A stretch of DNA of 64,000 nt, from positions 62,001-126,000 of the forward strand of contig NZ_AFCF02000007.1 in the NCBI RefSeq assembly GCF_000203975.2, read 5' to 3'. Positions within the stretch are counted from its first letter, which is position 1. Each line of letters begins with the position of its first letter. Of this stretch, positions 51,580 to 60,499 are shown piece by piece. The stretch comes from Leisingera sp. ANG1. GTDB lineage: Bacteria > Pseudomonadota > Alphaproteobacteria > Rhodobacterales > Rhodobacteraceae. The translations under genes and the position numbers were made by a program. The notes under the pieces are model-generated. The model saw nothing but the letters and a program-made list of their open reading frames with translations. It was not told the origin of the DNA and did not search any database.

Positions 51580-54494
51580 GCGCCTTCGGCACCGCCGCCC
51601 GTGTCCTGCGGCGTCAGCAGATGCCGGATCAGTGCCACCGGATGCGCCCGCAAGCTCAGCCGCATGGCGACGTAATCCTCCACCACTTCCTCGCCCAGGC
51701 CCATCTGCGGCAGGTCCGCCTCCGGCTCATAAATCCCCTCGCCTTCCAGCTCGCGGGCAAACAGCGGCAGGGGCTTGCGGGCGGTGATCGCCTTGGCGGC
51801 CCATAAGGCCTCGCGCCGGTTGAGGCCAAGAGCGGCAAAGGCATCCGCTTCGGCCAGCCGCTCGATCACCGGCGGCGCGATGCCGGCCTTGCGCCAGACG
51901 TCCTCCACCTCGTGGTAGCCGTTGCCGCGGGCGGCGGTCAGCCAGGCGGCGTCCTCGTCGCGCAGGCCCTTCACCTGCCGGAACCCCAGCCGCAGCGCCA
52001 GGCCGCCGTGGCCGTCGGGCTCCATCACGTTGTCCCAGTAGGAGTTGTTGATGCAGACCGGGCGCACCGCCACCCCGTGTTCGCGGGCATCACGGACGAT
52101 CTGGGCGGGGGCGTAGAAGCCCATCGGCTGCGCATTCAGCAGCGCACAGGCAAAGATCCCCGGATGGTGGCATTTGATCCAGGCAGAGGCATAGACCAGC
52201 AGGGCAAAACTGGCTGCATGGCTTTCGGGAAAGCCGTAGGAACCGAAGCCCTCGATCTGGGAAAAGCAGCGTTCGGAGAACTCCGCATCATAGCCGTTCC
52301 TGGCCATGCCGCGCAGGAACAGAGAGCGGAATTCGCTGACGTTGCCGTGCTTCTTGAAGGTCGCCAGCGAACGCCGCAGCCGGTCGGCCTGTTCCGGGGT
52401 GAAACCGGCGCCGACGATAGCAATCTGCATCGCCTGCTCCTGAAACAGCGGCACGCCGAGGGTCTTGCCCAGCACCTCGCCCAGCGCATCCGAGGGGAAG
52501 TGCACGGGCTCCTCGCCGTTCCTGCGGCGGATATAAGGGTGCACCATGTCGCCCTGGATCGGGCCGGGGCGGACGATAGCGACCTCGATCACCAGGTCAT
52601 AGAAATTGCGCGGCCGCATCCGGGGCAGGAAGTTCATCTGCGCCCGGCTTTCGACCTGAAAGACGCCGATGCTGTCGGCGCGGCACAGCATATTGTAGAC
52701 CGCCGGATCCTCCGGCGGCAGGGTGGCCAGGCTGTAGTCCAGCTGGTGGTGCTGGCGCATCAGATCAAACGCCTTGCGGATGCAGGTGAGCATCCCCAGC
52801 GACAGCACATCGACCTTGAGGATGCCCAGCGTGTCGATGTCATCCTTGTCCCAGCAGATGACCGTCCGCCCCTCCATGGTGGCGTTTTCAATGGGCACCA
52901 GTTCATCGAGCCGCCCTTGGGTGATGATGAAACCGCCCACATGCTGGCTGAGGTGGCGGGGGAAGCCGATGATCTGCTCCACCAGCTGCAGGGTCAGCTG
53001 CAGACGGCGGCTGTTCGGGTCCAGGCCGATCTCGCGCATCCGCTCGGCCTCCACCCCCTTGGCGCTGAAAAAACCCCAGAGCTGCGAGGACATGGCGGAG
53101 ATGGTGTCCTCCGTGAGACCCATGGCGCGGCCCACCTCGCGGATGGCGCGCTTGCCGCGGTAGTGGATCACCGTGGCACACAGGCCTGCGCGGTGGCGGC
53201 CGTAGCGTTCATAGATCCACTGGATCACCTCCTCGCGCCGCTCGTGCTCGAAATCGACGTCGATGTCGGGCGGCTCGTCGCGGGCTTCACTGACGAAGCG
53301 CTCGAACACCATGGTGCCCAGTTCCGGGCTGACGGAGGTGACACCCAGGCAGTAGCAGACCACCGAGTTTGCCGCCGAGCCGCGCCCCTGGCAGAGGATC
53401 CCGCGGGAGCGGGCAAAGGCGACGATGTCGCGCACGGTGAGGAAATAGGGGTCGTATTTCAGCTTGGCGATCAGGGCGAGTTCATGCTCCAGCAGGGCGC
53501 GCACCCGCTGTGGCGCGCCGCCGGGGTAGCGCCAGCTGAGGCCCTCCTCGGCCAGCCGCCGCAGCCGCTGGGGCGGGGTTTCGCTCTCGCGCCCCTCGTC
53601 CGGGTAGTCATAGCGCAGCTCATCCAAGGAGAACGTCAGCTGCTCCGCCAGATGACCCGCGTTGTCCACCGCCGTCTCATAGCCGCGGAACAGGCGGCGC
53701 ATTTCCCCCTCCGAGCGCAGGCGCTGCTCCGCGTTGGCCATGGCGGCGCGGCCCAGCTCCTCCACCTTGCAGCGCAGCCGGATGGCACTCAGCACATCGC
53801 CCAGGCGGCGGCGGCGGCCATGGTGCATTTTGGGCGCGGCGCTGGCCAAGGGGGGCAGGTTGAGATGTTCCGCCAGCTCTGCAAGCGCGGCAAAGCGGGC
53901 CCGGTCGCCGCCGTCATAGGCTGGCGTCATCAACAGGTGCATCCGCCCGGCAAAGCGGCGCGTCAGCGCGTCCATATGCGGCCCCCATCCGCCCGCGCCG
54001 CAGGGCGCATGTCCCGCCTGCGGCAGCAGCAGCAGGTGGAGGCCGTCCGCAAATTCCATCAGGTCGGAGAGATGCAGGATGCAGCTGCCCTTCTCTGCCC
54101 TGAGCCGCCCGGTTGAGAGCAGCCGGGTCAGGCTGCCCCAGCCCACGCGGGTCACTGGCAGCGCGATCACCTCCGGCGCGTCGCTGAAGATCAGCCGCGC
54201 TGCCGGGATCAGCCGCACGGTTTCATAAACCGGGAAGGAGGCGGGTTGCGCAATATCTGCGGGGCGCGGCGGGCCGATGGGTGTGTGTGTGCGGTCCCAG
54301 GCCTGCCGCTCCCGCACCCGGCGGGCAATGTCGCGGCACTCCGCATGGGCGCGCACGATGCCCGCCACCGAGTTTTCATCCGCGATGGCAAAGGCGCCAA
54401 GCCCCAGTTCCAGCGCGCGCGCCGCATACTCCTCCGGATGGGAGGCGCCAGTGAGGAAGGTGAAGTTGGAGAGACAGGCGAATTCGGCAAACAT
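51567..54494 (-). CDS. dnaE2: Error-prone DNA polymerase III alpha (DnaE2)
   Basis: This 975-residue C-family polymerase carries out mutagenic translesion synthesis with ImuB. The N-terminal PHP domain starts MFAEFACLSNFTFLTGASHP. The palm carries GRGSAANSVVCYCLG and PPDIDVDFEHERREEVI (catalytic acids). The tail is shorter than in DnaE1, lacking the tau-binding part. I use the ATG at 54494. A frame start 30 bases upstream overlaps a candidate LexA box (54506-54520). The gene stands alone; imuB is 27 kb away. The stop lies in repeat family D. Confidence 0.94.
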   Translation of the reverse strand: MFAEFACLSNFTFLTGASHPEEYAARALELGLGAFAIADENSVAGIVRAHAECRDIARRVRERQAWDRTHTPIGPPRPADIAQPASFPVYETVRLIPAARLIFSDAPEVIALPVTRVGWGSLTRLLSTGRLRAEKGSCILHLSDLMEFADGLHLLLLPQAGHAPCGAGGWGPHMDALTRRFAGRMHLLMTPAYDGGDRARFAALAELAEHLNLPPLASAAPKMHHGRRRRLGDVLSAIRLRCKVEELGRAAMANAEQRLRSEGEMRRLFRGYETAVDNAGHLAEQLTFSLDELRYDYPDEGRESETPPQRLRRLAEEGLSWRYPGGAPQRVRALLEHELALIAKLKYDPYFLTVRDIVAFARSRGILCQGRGSAANSVVCYCLGVTSVSPELGTMVFERFVSEARDEPPDIDVDFEHERREEVIQWIYERYGRHRAGLCATVIHYRGKRAIREVGRAMGLTEDTISAMSSQLWGFFSAKGVEAERMREIGLDPNSRRLQLTLQLVEQIIGFPRHLSQHVGGFIITQGRLDELVPIENATMEGRTVICWDKDDIDTLGILKVDVLSLGMLTCIRKAFDLMRQHHQLDYSLATLPPEDPAVYNMLCRADSIGVFQVESRAQMNFLPRMRPRNFYDLVIEVAIVRPGPIQGDMVHPYIRRRNGEEPVHFPSDALGEVLGKTLGVPLFQEQAMQIAIVGAGFTPEQADRLRRSLATFKKHGNVSEFRSLFLRGMARNGYDAEFSERCFSQIEGFGSYGFPESHAASFALLVYASAWIKCHHPGIFACALLNAQPMGFYAPAQIVRDAREHGVAVRPVCINNSYWDNVMEPDGHGGLALRLGFRQVKGLRDEDAAWLTAARGNGYHEVEDVWRKAGIAPPVIERLAEADAFAALGLNRREALWAAKAITARKPLPLFARELEGEGIYEPEADLPQMGLGEEVVEDYVAMRLSLRAHPVALIRHLLTPQDTGGGAEGAPGS

Positions 54495-54505
54495 GGGGGC
54501 ATGAT

Positions 54506-54520
54506 ATTCCCGTTTTGTTC
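54506..54520. promoter_or_regulatory. LexA-type box upstream of dnaE2
   Basis: ATTC-CCGTTTT-GTTC matches GTTC-N7-GTTC with one mismatch and lies 12 bases before the dnaE2 ATG. The right half and flank (TTTTGTTCTCA) are the same as at the imuB box, supporting shared SOS control. Confidence 0.65.
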
Positions 54521-54542
54521 TCATGTGGAGTCCTGCTGGAAT

Positions 54543-54616
54543 GCGGTGCCGCGCGCCTGCGCGGCGCTACGCCCAACCGCCGCAGGGCATTTTCAATGCC
54601 CGCCCGGCGGGCGGGA
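54543..54616. repeat. Intergenic palindromic repeat, family A copy 2
   Basis: GCGGTGCCGCGCGCC and GCGGCGCTACGCCCAAC form the stem block, followed by GGCATTTTCAATGCC and GGCGGGCGGGAG. It matches 11680-11756 over the tail closely. It lies between the divergent dnaE2 and DUF1203 genes. Confidence 0.65.
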
Positions 54617-54710
54617 GGGCTTTACTCCAACTCACTGCGGGATGCGCAAGATCCGGGTCGATTGCGGCGGGGCAGATACGCCATGGTGCTGGCAGCAAAG
54701 GAGAAACCCC

Positions 54711-55175
54711 ATGACCAAGATCACCGCCCTGCCCACAGACATCGTCCGCGCCCTGCAAGAGGGCGGCCCCGATGCCCACGGCCAAGTGCCGGAACGCGCG
54801 GTGTCCGACGGCGGCGCCAACCCCTGCCGCCACTGCCTGACATATATCTCTGAAGGCAAGGAGATGCTGATCCTCGCCCACCGCCCCTTCCCCGAGGCAC
54901 AGCCCTATGCCGAGACCGGGCCGATCTTCCTGTGCGCGGATCATTGCGAACGCCATGACGGCGAGGCGGTGCCGGAGGCTCTGGAAGGCTCTCCCGATTA
55001 CCTGATCAAGGGCTACAGCGCCGATCACCGGATCGTTTACGGCACCGGCATCGTGATCCCGCAGGCGGAGATGATGGGGCGGGCCGAGGCGATCTTTGCC
55101 GATGAGCGGGTGGACTACATCCACATCCGGTCATCGCGCAACAACTGCTATCAGGCACGGATCGACCGGGGGTGA
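54711..55175 (+). CDS. DUF1203 family protein
   Basis: This 154-residue protein of the DUF1203 family contains CRHCLTYISEGKEMLILAHRP, GPIFLCADHCERH and a final VDYIHIRSSRNNCYQARI. The conserved Cys and His residues (CRHC, CADHCERH) suggest metal binding. Function is unknown. The ATG at 54711 follows AAAGGAGA. It is divergent from dnaE2 and convergent with the Rieske gene across a 295-base gap. Confidence 0.83.
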   Translation: MTKITALPTDIVRALQEGGPDAHGQVPERAVSDGGANPCRHCLTYISEGKEMLILAHRPFPEAQPYAETGPIFLCADHCERHDGEAVPEALEGSPDYLIKGYSADHRIVYGTGIVIPQAEMMGRAEAIFADERVDYIHIRSSRNNCYQARIDRG

Positions 55176-55470
55176 GGGCGGAGGTCAGGGTTTCGGGCTG
55201 ATAGAAAGCCCCGTCGGGTTGACGACGGCTCTGAGCCCATTTTTAACCTAGCGAGCAGCTGCAGCACTTCGCAACTGCAGCGAGATTGCTCGCGAAAGAC
55301 TGACTGACACCGGCCCGTACTATCTATACTGGATGCTGTACAGCTCGCGGCCGAAGGAGACATTGGTCAACTCCGTAAATTGAGACAGCGCCAAGGAGGG
55401 GGTAGCAGAGCGCAGACCACCGCAGGTGCAGCTCTGCTTTCCTTGCAGCAGCTGATTGCAAAGGGCCGGT
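55176..55470. other. 295-base intergenic region with nested hairpins, lower GC
   Basis: No gene is supported. The region is less GC-rich than its surroundings. GCGAGCA ... TGCTCGC encloses GCTGCAG ... CTGCAGC (about 55250-55295), a two-level hairpin. A longer-range pair GCAGAGC ... GCTCTGC occurs at about 55405-55440. These could form the 3' end of the catabolic operon transcript or be the remnant of an element. Confidence 0.45.
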
Positions 55471-56658
55471 TCAGTCTTGCCGCCTCTCTGGAGATGCGTC
55501 TGACAGGCTGCCCTTGCACAGTTGTGCGGCAAGGTATTGCTGGAAGTACCAAACCGTGCGCTCCTTCGGCGACAGCCTCCCGGGTGCCGCGGCCAGCGCC
55601 TTGGCGTTCTGTGCGATGCCGCCGATGATCGGCTTGTCCTCTTCGTTGATGCGGTCGAATCCTGTCTTCAGCTCTGCGGCATAGGCCGCGCGCTCCTCCG
55701 GATCTTCCGGCACCGCGCCGGGGTAGTAATCTGCCCCCCAGAATACCTTGACCCTATCGGTGCCATAGGGTTGCAGCGACAGCCAGAAGGTGCGCTCAGC
55801 CACAACCGACATCACATGGCAGGGGAATATCGCCGACAGTACCGCTTTTTCGCGCTCCTCACCGGTCAGCAGCGGATTGTCCACCTGCATATCCGAATTG
55901 CGTTCATAGGATTTGCCGGGCACCCTGCCCTGCTCATAAAGGCTGTAGGCCGCGCCGCCATGCATCGCATTGGCCAGCCGGGTCGGCATCGCCGGTTCGA
56001 TGGTCTGGGCGTGGGCCACAAACAGGTGATAGCCCTCCGTGAAATTCTGCACCAGGATCTTCCAGTTGGTGTCCCAGATCTCCTCAGCCCGGAACAGGGT
56101 GCGGTACTTCGGCAGCTGGTAATTCTCCAGTCGCTTGGTCAGGCCAGCCAGCCGCGGCCCCAGAGGCGCGGCATCGGGATCAAGCGAGACATAGACCCAG
56201 CCTTGCCAGACCTCGACCTGGAACTGCGGCAGGCAGACCTCCTTCTTGTTGAAATTGTCGCGCATATGGGCGGCGCCGATCAACTGGCCATCAAGGTTGT
56301 AGGTCCAGGCGTGGTAAGGGCAGCTGATCCGGCCGCGTATATTGCCCGCACCCTCCAACAGCGTCGCCATCCGGTGGCGGCAGACATTGGACATCGCTCG
56401 CAGCACCCCGTCGCGGTCCCGCAGCACCACTACCGGATCGCGCCCGATGGTGGTGGCGCGGTAATCGCCGGGGTTTTCGTATTCGTCCACCCGGCCGACG
56501 CAGAACCATTCGTGATTGAAGATCTCGTCCAGTTCCAGTTCCAGGAACTCCGGCGAGGTATAGACCTGCGGCGGCGTCGCCTCGGCCAGCTCATCCGGCA
56601 GCGCGGCATTGCGCGCCACCGCATCCAACAGCTCATCAACAGACATGCGGGGGGTCAT
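55471..56658 (-). CDS. Rieske non-haem iron oxygenase, alpha subunit
   Basis: This 395-residue oxygenase has a Rieske cluster in NVCRHR ... SCPYHAW (Cys93, His95, Cys113, His116) and mononuclear-iron histidines in NFTEGYHLFVAH (His211, His216). It resembles glycine betaine and stachydrine demethylating oxygenases as well as other ring hydroxylases. As last gene of the M24-racemase-soxBDAG operon it probably oxidises an N-methyl group or ring. The ATG at 56658 overlaps the soxG stop (ATGA). No ferredoxin or reductase gene is present in the window, so electrons must come from elsewhere. Confidence 0.9.
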   Translation of the reverse strand: MTPRMSVDELLDAVARNAALPDELAEATPPQVYTSPEFLELELDEIFNHEWFCVGRVDEYENPGDYRATTIGRDPVVVLRDRDGVLRAMSNVCRHRMATLLEGAGNIRGRISCPYHAWTYNLDGQLIGAAHMRDNFNKKEVCLPQFQVEVWQGWVYVSLDPDAAPLGPRLAGLTKRLENYQLPKYRTLFRAEEIWDTNWKILVQNFTEGYHLFVAHAQTIEPAMPTRLANAMHGGAAYSLYEQGRVPGKSYERNSDMQVDNPLLTGEEREKAVLSAIFPCHVMSVVAERTFWLSLQPYGTDRVKVFWGADYYPGAVPEDPEERAAYAAELKTGFDRINEEDKPIIGGIAQNAKALAAAPGRLSPKERTVWYFQQYLAAQLCKGSLSDASPERRQD

Positions 56659-57263
56659 TCCAGCTCTCCTTCTGCAGGAATAAAGGGGGTTTCGCGAGTT
56701 TTCAGCCCGTATTGCAGGGCGCTGCCCTCCAGCAACTCCCGCAGCGAGGCGGCAAAGCTGCTCGGCAGAGCCAGGGTAAAGCCCGCATTGGTGCGCCACA
56801 GGGTGACGCCAACGTGGTGAAAGGCGGTGGAGGTGGCGCAGCCAGCAGGAAAGGCAGAGGGGCGCAGATCCAGCGGCAGAAAATGGTTGAGCAGCTTGCC
56901 CGCCTGCGGGCCGGACACCCGCACTAGGGTCCGGGCACTGGACAGATCCAGAACGGCGCAGGCGCGGCTGCCTTGCACTGGTGCATGTGTTTGGCCCGCG
57001 CGCTGCAGCAGCCACCATTTCAACGGCTCGGCCCGCAACAGCATGCCGCCCGTGCCCTGCTCCACACGGCCCGGCCCCGGCGCTGCGCCGCAACCTGCGG
57101 CGGCAGAAGCCAACGCACCGGCCTCTGCCAGCGTTTCCGGCCAGGCGGCGATCTGGGTCAGTCTGAAGCCCGTCAGCAGGCTCAGCGTGACACCCGCAGG
57201 CCCCGGCTTGCCGCCGCGCCCCGGCGCCAGCTGCGCCTGAAGTGTATTTATCTGGTCATCCAT
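56655..57263 (-). CDS. soxG: Sarcosine oxidase-type gamma subunit
   Basis: This 202-residue small subunit is recognised by position after soxA and by the family patterns VLDLSSARTLVRVSGPQAGK and LLNHFLPLDLRPSAFPAG, with HHVGVTLWR further on. It has no catalytic residues and forms part of the tetramer. The ATG at 57263 overlaps the soxA stop; an upstream in-frame start is less likely. The last bases overlap the start of the Rieske gene. Confidence 0.9.
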   Translation of the reverse strand: MDDQINTLQAQLAPGRGGKPGPAGVTLSLLTGFRLTQIAAWPETLAEAGALASAAAGCGAAPGPGRVEQGTGGMLLRAEPLKWWLLQRAGQTHAPVQGSRACAVLDLSSARTLVRVSGPQAGKLLNHFLPLDLRPSAFPAGCATSTAFHHVGVTLWRTNAGFTLALPSSFAASLRELLEGSALQYGLKTRETPFIPAEGELE

Positions 57264-60207
57264 GCATCCGTTCTCCTTCCGGATCGAACATGTGAGGGGA
57301 AACAACCTCGACCTCGACCGGGCCGCCGCGCACCGGGTCGCTGGCCATCAGCGTCCGCCCGGTCCAGGCCTCGTGGCCGCCCGCGACATAGCCCAGCCCG
57401 ATCCAGTGGCCGAGCGCCGGCGAATGCGTCACCGCAGTGACCCAGCCTTCACCGAACCCCTCGCCCTCATCTGGCCTGCACAGCAGCGCCCCGCCATTGA
57501 AGGTCTGGCTGCGATCCTTCGGGAAAATCCCCGCCAGCTGCGGCCGGTCCGCGCGCTGCAGCTCCGGGCGGTCCTGCAGCACCTTGCCGATATAAGGTTT
57601 CTTCGCAGACGCCATCTTGCCCAGCCCGGCATCGAGGATCGTGACCCGCCCGTCCAGCTCTGCGCCGGTGACATGGCCCTTCTCGATCCGTAGCGTCCCC
57701 AGCGCCTCCAGCCCGTACAGACAGCCGCCCAGGCGGGAGGTTTCCCCCCACAGCTGGTTCATCATCGCTTCGCCGTGACCGGCAGGAACATACAGCTCAT
57801 AGGCCAATTCGCCCGAAAAGCTGATCCGCGCGATCAGCGCCTCAGTCCCGTCCTGCAGCTGCGTCCGGGCAACGCCCATGAACGGCAGCGCCTGTGCAGA
57901 TACTGCCGCCGGATCCGCCAGGCAGGCAGCCAGCGCCTTGCGCGACTTCGGCCCGGCAATCGAAACACCCGCCCATTGATCGGAAACCGAGGTCAGATGC
58001 ACCCGCAGCTCCGGCCAGCGGGTCTGCAGCAGCTCCTCCAGCCAGACCATGACCTTGCCAGCCCCGGTGGTGGTGGTGGTCATCAGAAAGTCATCTTCCG
58101 CCAGCCGCCAGGTGGTGCCGTCGTCCATCACCATGCCGTCGTCGCGCAGCATGATACCGTAACGCGCCTTGCCCACCGCCAGCTTGGCAAAGCCATTGGT
58201 ATAGACGCGGTTCAGAAACTCCGCCGCATCCGGCCCCTGCACCGCGATCTTGCCCAGCGAACTGACGTCGCAGATACCAAGAGTTTCGCGCACCGTTGCG
58301 GCCTCGCGCACATAGGCCTCAGCAATGGTTTCGCCGTCTTTGGCAAAATACCAGGGCCGGTGCCACAGGCCCGCGTCGGTCATGGTGGCGCCGTGGCGCA
58401 GGTTCCAATCATGCAGCGGTGTGCGGCGCAGGGCTTTGAAATGGCCATGCACGTTGCGCCCCGCCAGCGCGCCGATGGCAACCGGCGTGTAAGGCGGGCG
58501 GAAGCGGGTGGTGCCCACCGCCGGGATCTCCTTGCCCAGAGCCTCTGCCATAAGCGCCAGGCCAACGACATTGCCCATCTTGCCCTGATCGGTGGCCATG
58601 CCCAGCGTGGTGTAGCGTTTCAGATGCTCGACAGAGACAAACCCTTCCTGATGCGCCAGCCGCACGTCTTCGCCGGTGACATCATGCTGCGGATCGACAA
58701 ATGCCTTGGGTTTGCTGCCCGACAGCCGTACTTCGTAAAGCGGCGCGATGGGCGCACCCCAGCCGCCCGGCGCAGGGCCGGCAGCCTCAATCCCCATGGC
58801 GCGTTTCGCCGCCGCTTCGCCGGAGGCTTCGCAGGCCCCGCGGTCCCAGATGCCGGCCGCCGCGCCTGCCATGAACAGCGGCTCTGCGCAGTCTCCGCCC
58901 AGAAAACAGGCCAGCTCCGCATTCCATTCGGGTTTGACGCCGCGGTGCGATGCCAGGTTCACCACCGGCGACCAGCCGCCCGAAACCAGCAGCAGATCGC
59001 AATACTCACTGCCCGCCGCCTGCCAGCCGGACTCGGTGCGCCGCGCAAATTGCACGGATTTGACGCCTGAACGGCCCTTTGCCTCCAGCGGCGCCAGTCC
59101 GCCGCGCAGCCTGACCCCGGAGGGGACGTCAAGGCTAGTCCGCTGGCGCGCATCCGCCAGCACCACTTCTGCCCCGGCAGCCGCCAGTTCACCAGCGGTC
59201 CGGTAAGCGCTGTCGTTGCAGGTCGCGACCACCACCCGCTGCCCCGGCAGGACGCCGAAACGGTTCAGATAAGCCCGCCCCGCTGCTGCCGTCATCACCC
59301 CCGGACGGTCATTGCCACCAAAGGCGATAGAGCGTTCCAGCGCGCCGGCTGCCAGCACCGTGGCGCCTGCCCGCACTGTCCAGAAGCGCTGCCGCGGCAG
59401 GTAGGGCGCAGGCTCCGCCAGGTGGTCCGCGACACGCTCCACCATCCCTGCAGTGCCGTTGTCATAAAGCCCGAAAACCGTGGTTCGCGGCATCACCCGC
59501 ACACCCGCGCGGCCAACCGCCTCGATCAAGGCCAGACGGTCCGGTTCGGCGGAGGGATCATTCAGCAGATCCCCGCCCAATTCAAAATCCTGTTCCGCCA
59601 GGATCACGTCGCGGCCCACCTCCGCCGCGGTCAGCGCCGCGCGCAGGCCCGCAGGCCCCGCCCCAACAACCAGCACATCGCAATAGGCATGCACGTGGTC
59701 ATAGCAATCCGGATCTGCCTCGCGAGAGGCAGCCCCCATGCCCGCCGCCTTGCGGATCAGCGCCTCGTATTTCATCCAGAGCCCGGTGCCCTGCCCCCAT
59801 TCAAACGGCGGCAGCCCCATGAAGGTCTTGTAATAGAACCCGGCCGAGAAGAACCGGCCAAAGAGCCCGTTCACCGCGCCTGCATCAAAGCGCACATTGG
59901 GCCAGGCGTTCTGGCCCTGCGCCTCCAGCCCCTGAAACAGCTCCTGCATGGTAGCCTTGACGTTCGGCTCTGCTCTCGCACCGCTGCCAACGGTGACGAT
60001 GGCCCCGGACTCCTCCACCCCCGCCGACATGATCCCGCGGGGGCGGTGATACTTGAAGGACCGCCCCAGGACCCGCTCACCATTGGCCATCAGCGCCGAG
60101 GCCAACGTATCTCCCGCATAACCCTGCAACGCTTTGCCGTCCCAATGGAACGACAGCGGCTTGCTCCGGTCGATCCGCCCGCCGCGGTCCAGCCGCCGCG
60201 CGGTCAT
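57256..60207 (-). CDS. soxA: Sarcosine oxidase-type alpha subunit (complete)
   Basis: This 983-residue alpha subunit has an N-terminal GRSFKYHRPRGIMSAG segment, the NAD/FAD motif VLVVGAGPAGLRAALTAAEVG, a second GGNDRPGVMTAAAGRAYLNR stretch and a C-terminal aminomethyltransferase-like domain (from about residue 600). That domain would bind tetrahydrofolate, with YGLEALGTLRIEKGH near the end. It channels the methyl carbon to folate. The start overlaps soxD by four bases. It is the counterpart of the truncated copy at 1-1502. Confidence 0.95.
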   Translation of the reverse strand: MTARRLDRGGRIDRSKPLSFHWDGKALQGYAGDTLASALMANGERVLGRSFKYHRPRGIMSAGVEESGAIVTVGSGARAEPNVKATMQELFQGLEAQGQNAWPNVRFDAGAVNGLFGRFFSAGFYYKTFMGLPPFEWGQGTGLWMKYEALIRKAAGMGAASREADPDCYDHVHAYCDVLVVGAGPAGLRAALTAAEVGRDVILAEQDFELGGDLLNDPSAEPDRLALIEAVGRAGVRVMPRTTVFGLYDNGTAGMVERVADHLAEPAPYLPRQRFWTVRAGATVLAAGALERSIAFGGNDRPGVMTAAAGRAYLNRFGVLPGQRVVVATCNDSAYRTAGELAAAGAEVVLADARQRTSLDVPSGVRLRGGLAPLEAKGRSGVKSVQFARRTESGWQAAGSEYCDLLLVSGGWSPVVNLASHRGVKPEWNAELACFLGGDCAEPLFMAGAAAGIWDRGACEASGEAAAKRAMGIEAAGPAPGGWGAPIAPLYEVRLSGSKPKAFVDPQHDVTGEDVRLAHQEGFVSVEHLKRYTTLGMATDQGKMGNVVGLALMAEALGKEIPAVGTTRFRPPYTPVAIGALAGRNVHGHFKALRRTPLHDWNLRHGATMTDAGLWHRPWYFAKDGETIAEAYVREAATVRETLGICDVSSLGKIAVQGPDAAEFLNRVYTNGFAKLAVGKARYGIMLRDDGMVMDDGTTWRLAEDDFLMTTTTTGAGKVMVWLEELLQTRWPELRVHLTSVSDQWAGVSIAGPKSRKALAACLADPAAVSAQALPFMGVARTQLQDGTEALIARISFSGELAYELYVPAGHGEAMMNQLWGETSRLGGCLYGLEALGTLRIEKGHVTGAELDGRVTILDAGLGKMASAKKPYIGKVLQDRPELQRADRPQLAGIFPKDRSQTFNGGALLCRPDEGEGFGEGWVTAVTHSPALGHWIGLGYVAGGHEAWTGRTLMASDPVRGGPVEVEVVSPHMFDPEGERMHG

Positions 60208-60488
60208 TGCCCGCTCTCCAGCGCCGCCGCCAGTCCCGGATGGGCGGGCGCCACACTGCGGATTTCATGGGTCATCGTGTCCCGCTCCACCTTTATCCAC
60301 ATGCGGCAGCCATGCACATGCTGCCAGGTCTCCAACTGCAGGCCGCAGATGTTTTCGCGCAGGAAAACCGCGTCGTGCCAGTCCTGCACCGGCGCATCAA
60401 GCGCCGGGTATTCGATAGAGCCGTCACCGCCATAGCTGAATTCGGCATGGTCGCGAGGACCGCAAAAGGGACAGGATATCCGGATCAT
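60204..60488 (-). CDS. soxD: Sarcosine oxidase-type delta subunit with intact zinc site
   Basis: This 94-residue delta subunit starts MIRISCPFCGPRDHAEFSYG. Cys6, Cys9, His57 or His59, and Cys61 match the zinc ligands of characterised tetrameric sarcosine oxidases. It lies between soxB and soxA in the usual order. The contrast with the cysteine-less SoxD at 1499-1786 suggests that the two operons encode enzymes of different subfamilies. Confidence 0.93.
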   Translation of the reverse strand: MIRISCPFCGPRDHAEFSYGGDGSIEYPALDAPVQDWHDAVFLRENICGLQLETWQHVHGCRMWIKVERDTMTHEIRSVAPAHPGLAAALESGQ

Positions 60489-60499
60489 GGCTTACCTCC

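Noticed and set aside
51912-54116. A 734-codon open frame opposite dnaE2
   Set aside because: It is the mirror of the DnaE2 coding frame, with no ribosome site or recognisable domain.
55320-55552. Small frames after the Rieske gene that might be transposase debris
   Set aside because: I see no transposase motif, inverted ends or target duplication. Treated as intergenic.
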